A stretch of 64,000 nt of DNA from Viscum album (Eukaryota > Streptophyta > Magnoliopsida > Santalales > Viscaceae). Both the position numbers and the translations under genes were made by a program. Positions 59,857-64,000 of the stretch are shown here, one piece after another. The DNA is taken from positions 391,791,962-391,855,961 of the forward strand of contig OY728133.1 in the NCBI GenBank assembly GCA_963277665.1, read 5' to 3'. The notes beneath the pieces were generated by a model. The model was not told where the DNA came from and ran no database searches. It worked only from the letters and a program-made list of their open reading frames with translations. Within the stretch, counting starts at the first letter, position 1; each line of letters opens with the position of its first letter.

Positions 59857-61220
59857 CATCAGACTATTGTTTATTTTATATGATGTGTTCACTACCACAT
59901 TTAATTAAATTACAATGAATTTATTTAAATTCTTTAATTTTTAATTTCATCTAATCCCTATAATTTTATTTTTATTCTTACATTGCTATTATTGCGTGAG
60001 TGTTGGAATCTCAATTTTGTATCACTGAGATTTGATTCATATTCACCACATTTTTCATTTTTATAGTGTACATATTTTCCATGGATTAATTTTTGAAATC
60101 CTCTCATAATATTTTCATTTGTCGGATTAAGTTTCCAAAAATACATCATTTCCTTTTTCTTTCAAAATAATCATTTTTTATAAGAATAATTTTTCTTTCA
60201 ATACCATTCCATTCTAAAAAATCTATATTTTATTCATTTGATTGAATTTTTCTCTCCTCAATTCAATACAATGATTTATTAGAGAGATTATATACATAAA
60301 TATATACCCCATTCTCTATATGGTGTTAGTTTGAGGGATTACTATATATATAAAGCTATTCCATTTATTGATAAGGGAAATATTAAAACATGGTATACTT
60401 GTTATTCTGATACAAATTTTTGTTGATAAATCATGAAAGTAGGTTATGTATTAATTTATCATCCACATTATTTCCCTCGATTGATTATGTTTATTGACTA
60501 AATATGTTTTTATATTTTTTATGTTTTAATCTTAATACATTTGTTTATTAATTATAAATGAAATTTGATTACACAATGAATTGATATTCTTATCATTCAC
60601 ATGGTGAGTTCACTAGGTGGGGCAAAAAATTATATAGCCCCATGATGCATCGATCAATCTCATGAGACAAACATGAGTGGGACATTTTTATTTATTCTTA
60701 CCTAGAAAACATTATTTCCTTGACACATGGAATTGAACGAAATATAATGTTTTATATGATCATGGTGTCTTGCATAGGGCATGGAATTAGATTTATAGTA
60801 ATATATGTTTCATCACTAAGGGACCATTTATTTTTATCGATGTGATATTTGCATTTCTATTTTTATCCATGGATATGTCATTCTTTCACTTCAATTCTAT
60901 TATGACATTATTTTTGGTTTTCTAATTATGACATATTATTTATACTGATATTATGATTAGTTATCATATTTGATTATTATCACATACATTTACCCCTAGT
61001 GAGTATTTGAGTTGACCCATTTTGTATTTCCATTTCCCCAGTTAATGAAGAATTGAAATATGCATGATTTGTTTGAAATATAGTATGATACACAATATTT
61101 ATTTGTGATATTGTAATTATTTATGGTTATAATTGAATTAATTTAGTAAATTTAAAATATAACATATAAAAAAATGTTTATTCACATCATACCATGAGAG
61201 ATATAGTCTAAGGATTCACA
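59857..61220 (+). mobile_element. Degenerate LTR G (5' limit uncertain)
   Basis: It ends ATTCACA immediately before a PBS. The distal part (CCCCTAGTGAGT... TTTCCCCAGTTAATG, about 60994-61046) resembles the CTTACTG...TTTTCCACAGGTCAAGG segment near the end of LTR A. I cannot find a start; 59857 is only the end of element E. Confidence 0.5.
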
Positions 61221-61221
61221 G

Positions 61222-61233
61222 TTGGTATCAAAA
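61222..61233 (+). other. Primer-binding site after LTR G
   Basis: TTGGTATCAAAA, preceded by CA and one G, has the same form as the element A PBS (TTGGTATCAATG). It is a degraded initiator-Met site. Confidence 0.6.
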
Positions 61234-62640
61234 TTGGGTCTGGATAAAAGTATATATTAGGATGTCTTAGTTGATGATAATTTAAGATTCATAACCTTAA
61301 CTAATGGTTGATAGGTTATGTTTGACAATTTTTAAAAATGTATTGATAACATATTAGGTTATCTTAGGTAATATAGAGTATTTAATAGATTAGGATAAGA
61401 AAACATAAGAGAAAAATATAGGGAAAATCTAAGTGATAAGTATATGTACATGATAACATATTAATTTTTATTCCAAAATATATATTGTACTATTTTATTG
61501 GAGATAAATTTCACTTCTAGATACTATAAGTGGATATAGTCTATGGTATAGAAGTACCTAGGGGTAATAAACCTGAAAAGGGTGTGTTTGGTAGTAACTC
61601 AATAATCACCTAGTGCAATAAAAGGAGGATTGAACACAAACCTAATTTGAATGAAACATGTGATAATATTGGGTTAATCATATTATTTATATAATAAATC
61701 ATGAAATATTTTCTATGTTAAGGAATTAAGATAATAATCATGAGAGAACCCAACCTAAAGACACATATATTGAAGCAAGAGTTATTTATGAAGATATGAA
61801 ACCTAATGAAATAATTTCAAAAAGTAATACATTTTTGTGTTTAATTTTACATATAATAATATTTCAATAATTATGTTGTGTTTTTAATATTAATCACTTA
61901 GGATTAAAAACATGTGGTTTTTTTAATGGATGAATCCCAAAGAAACCTAGTGAGAAATAGATTTCATGGACATTGAAGAGATTTTCCCTTTCAAGAAACA
62001 TAATGGAATAAGATCTTTAGTTATAAAAATTATGATTATGATAAAATAGCTATAAGACTTTTAATTTTATATGATGAAAAAAACTTATTTCTAGTTTAAT
62101 TATTTGGTTATGTAATTTTTATGATTCTTAGTGAGGATATATAGGAAATGGGGTTGTGAGAGGCTTGTTAAGATTATAAAGCCTATGATTTTAGGAAAGG
62201 GATATGGGACCCATAGTTAGTTGAAATAAATGTTCATAGGCCACACATTATAGAAAAACCATGCGGGGTGGTTTGTTCTACTGTTAGGGGACACAATATT
62301 CAAAGAAACGATGCAATCCATGCCACATACCCATGCATGGTTACTAATATTTTTAATAAATTATAAATTCATGGTCGAAAAATGGGTTATCTAACCATGA
62401 TCCATGATCATATGAGTGGGTTTTTAAGGTAGAGTAGTGTGCATGGTTTACACACAGTTTGGAAAACTATGTAGAAAAACCATGAAACCCTGTATTTAGA
62501 GGGAAAATAATTGTTTTCCCATACTTCATTTATGTTTTAACAATCCTCCTATATACATTATTTTTCTATAGTAGTGGACACATTCATATACCATTGAGAT
62601 CTCCCTTTAGGTCTATGACATGGATTTTCCTTAACTACTT
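61234..62640. other. Presumed interior of element G, unreadable
   Basis: Expected to be leader and gag downstream of the PBS. No zinc knuckle, capsid or protease motif could be read. Confidence 0.4.
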
Positions 62641-62649
62641 GATGCATAC

Positions 62650-62800
62650 TCTGATTCATACGTTTTTCACCTTATTAGATGTATGTCGATGAGTTCTCTA
62701 TTACCATTTCATCTTTCAATTTTTCCTACTACTAGTGATTCAATATTGATGCAGGCTCTTGTGCGCTATTTTAAAGGTGTTCATCTATTATTCAATTTTA
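62650..62800 (+). pseudogene. Possible copia RNase H scrap
   Basis: A frame near 62740-62800 reads SILMQALVRYFKGVHLLF, like the copia A-RVLRYLKGT-GL motif, preceded by SMSSLLPFHLSIFPTTSD, which could be the VSVLSRFM--PT segment. No D-xD-W or RKSTSG motif follows in frame, so this is weak. Confidence 0.33.
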
Positions 62801-63485
62801 TTTTTATATGGATCAAATTAGATAGTGAGACTAGATGATTTTTCATCTACCAAGCTAAGGTATGTGGTATCATAAATTTCTATTAAATTTGGGTTGTTTG
62901 TATATTATCCCTTTATTTTGTACAATATTTATTTTTGGAGTTTCTTATAAATTGAGTTGAGATTTAAATTGATTGAATTAACATGATCTAGATGACCCCT
63001 AATAGCTATTGAGGTGTAATTAAGGTTAAGGACCCTGAATTTGTACCACCCCTAGGTGTGTTGCTGAATTAGACTAAACCAAAATGGGTGTAACTTTTCA
63101 TGGGATTAATTTATTAAGGTGTGGTATTTTCCCCATATCCTCAGGGATATAAAATTAATTATTCAAATTTTAAATTTAATTGAATGAAGGTAGGAGGTAA
63201 TGGAAGCCTGTGTAGCCAGGACTTTAGCTATTTTTCTAGCTCACTTATTCCAGAGACACATTTTTAATTGAAATATAAAATTAAAACAAATGGAACAATT
63301 TATGTAATTCTAGATTCTCTAAGAATATGCTATTATTTAAAACACCTTCTAAGGAGAGTTAATTTCTTATAATTATGATGGACAATTGAACGTTTTAATT
63401 AAGTTATCATGAACCTTGTGTGATATATGGAGTCTCATATGAATTCCATGGATAGGTTCATTTAAAATCTAGTGTATATATGCTC
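62801..63485. other. AT-rich sequence, nothing recognised
   Basis: No motif, RNA gene or repeat identified on either strand. Confidence 0.45.
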
Positions 63486-63489
63486 GATT

Positions 63490-63720
63490 TTTATATAGAA
63501 ACCTTTATGGAATTCCAAGGATGAATTGAGAGGGAAGACTAATATTACACATAAGTGATACTTGGATGCTTTTATGGTTATCCATGGATGAAATCTTAGG
63601 GCTGATTATATCTTATTCCATGAGTGATACTTGGAATCCTTTGTGGACCTCCATGGATGTAACCTTAGGGATGATTATATTATTCACAATGAGTGACACT
63701 TGAGCTACCTTCATGGATTA
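63490..63720. repeat. About 69-bp tandem repeat, 3-4 units
   Basis: GTGATACTTGGA starts at 63555 and 63623, and GTGACACTTGAG at 63693 (spacing 68 and 70). Each is followed by a TGG-TATCCATGGATG and a CTTAGGG(A/C)TGATTATAT block. A more diverged unit may precede at about 63490. Confidence 0.75.
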
Positions 63721-64000
63721 GAAATCAAATACTCATTCAGCGAAGACTTTATATGAAACCCAGAGCTATACCATGATTCCTTTGAGGAATCCCTAGGATG
63801 GTCATGTATGGTGTTTCGTTCATGATATACCTAGATAGATACCAGGGTTCCAAATAAGGGATTCCAAGGGAGGGATCTTGTTATACTGGTTGAATAACAA
63901 TTTAATGATTATTACGATGCATCAGCCAATCCAAATCACAACCTTGGATTCAGTCCGGTCATCTTGCATCTAAATGAAACAAGTCCAACTTCTATAGCCT
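63721..64000. other. Unassigned right edge
   Basis: Non-coding and slightly less AT-rich than the sector before it. No feature recognised before the window ends. Confidence 0.4.

Overview
This window looks like intergenic heterochromatin from a large, AT-rich plant nuclear genome. I found no host gene, rRNA gene, functional tRNA or CRISPR array. What can be recognised is layered LTR retrotransposons: Ty3/gypsy chromoviruses with an initiator-Met-type primer site, C-terminal chromodomains and GPY/F integrase tails; a very old Ty1/copia relic of Sirevirus type; and one tRNA-derived SINE. These are plant transposon types. I cannot name the species. Every coding remnant is broken by stops and frameshifts, so nothing here is expected to make a functional protein.

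Region 1 (1-26767) is a nested stack. The outermost unit, element B, is a chromovirus whose 5' part lies left of the window. Its gag is split by element A, which has LTRs of about 4.5 kb (left copy 1-3007, cut by the window edge; right copy 5329-9833) around a 2.3-kb interior with a gag remnant, a minus-strand SINE and no pol. Element B resumes at 9834 with gag end, protease, RT, RNase H and integrase. It is interrupted by solo LTR C (13182-16428, 5-bp target duplication CCACA) and continues into its chromodomain. A second, partial pol copy follows directly (about 16668-19255), then the polypurine tract and the 3' LTR of B. That LTR (19306-26767) is itself split by solo LTR D (20758-24441, target duplication ATCCA).

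Region 2 (26768-47683) is much older and extremely AT-rich. It holds an LTR-like fragment, a degenerate tandem repeat, a Sirevirus-like pol relic (about 31540-35480) interrupted by about 0.9 kb of foreign sequence, and a gypsy pol relic (about 41620-44318) ending at a new LTR-like terminus.

Region 3 (47684-59856) is one complete but dead chromovirus, element E. It has 5' LTR, primer site, gag, protease, RT, RNase H, integrase, chromodomain, polypurine tract and 3' LTR, and both LTRs carry a 49-bp minisatellite with different copy numbers.

Region 4 (59857-64000) ends with another degenerate LTR plus primer site (LTR G), a possible copia fragment and a 69-bp tandem repeat.

The most interesting signals are regulatory or structural: perfect palindromes conserved in the transcribed parts of several LTR families, splice-like signals in the long leader of element A, a CpG-rich solo LTR with two internal tandem-repeat systems, and a tandem pol duplication whose copies share the same disabling stops. 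I see no evidence of a new enzymatic system.
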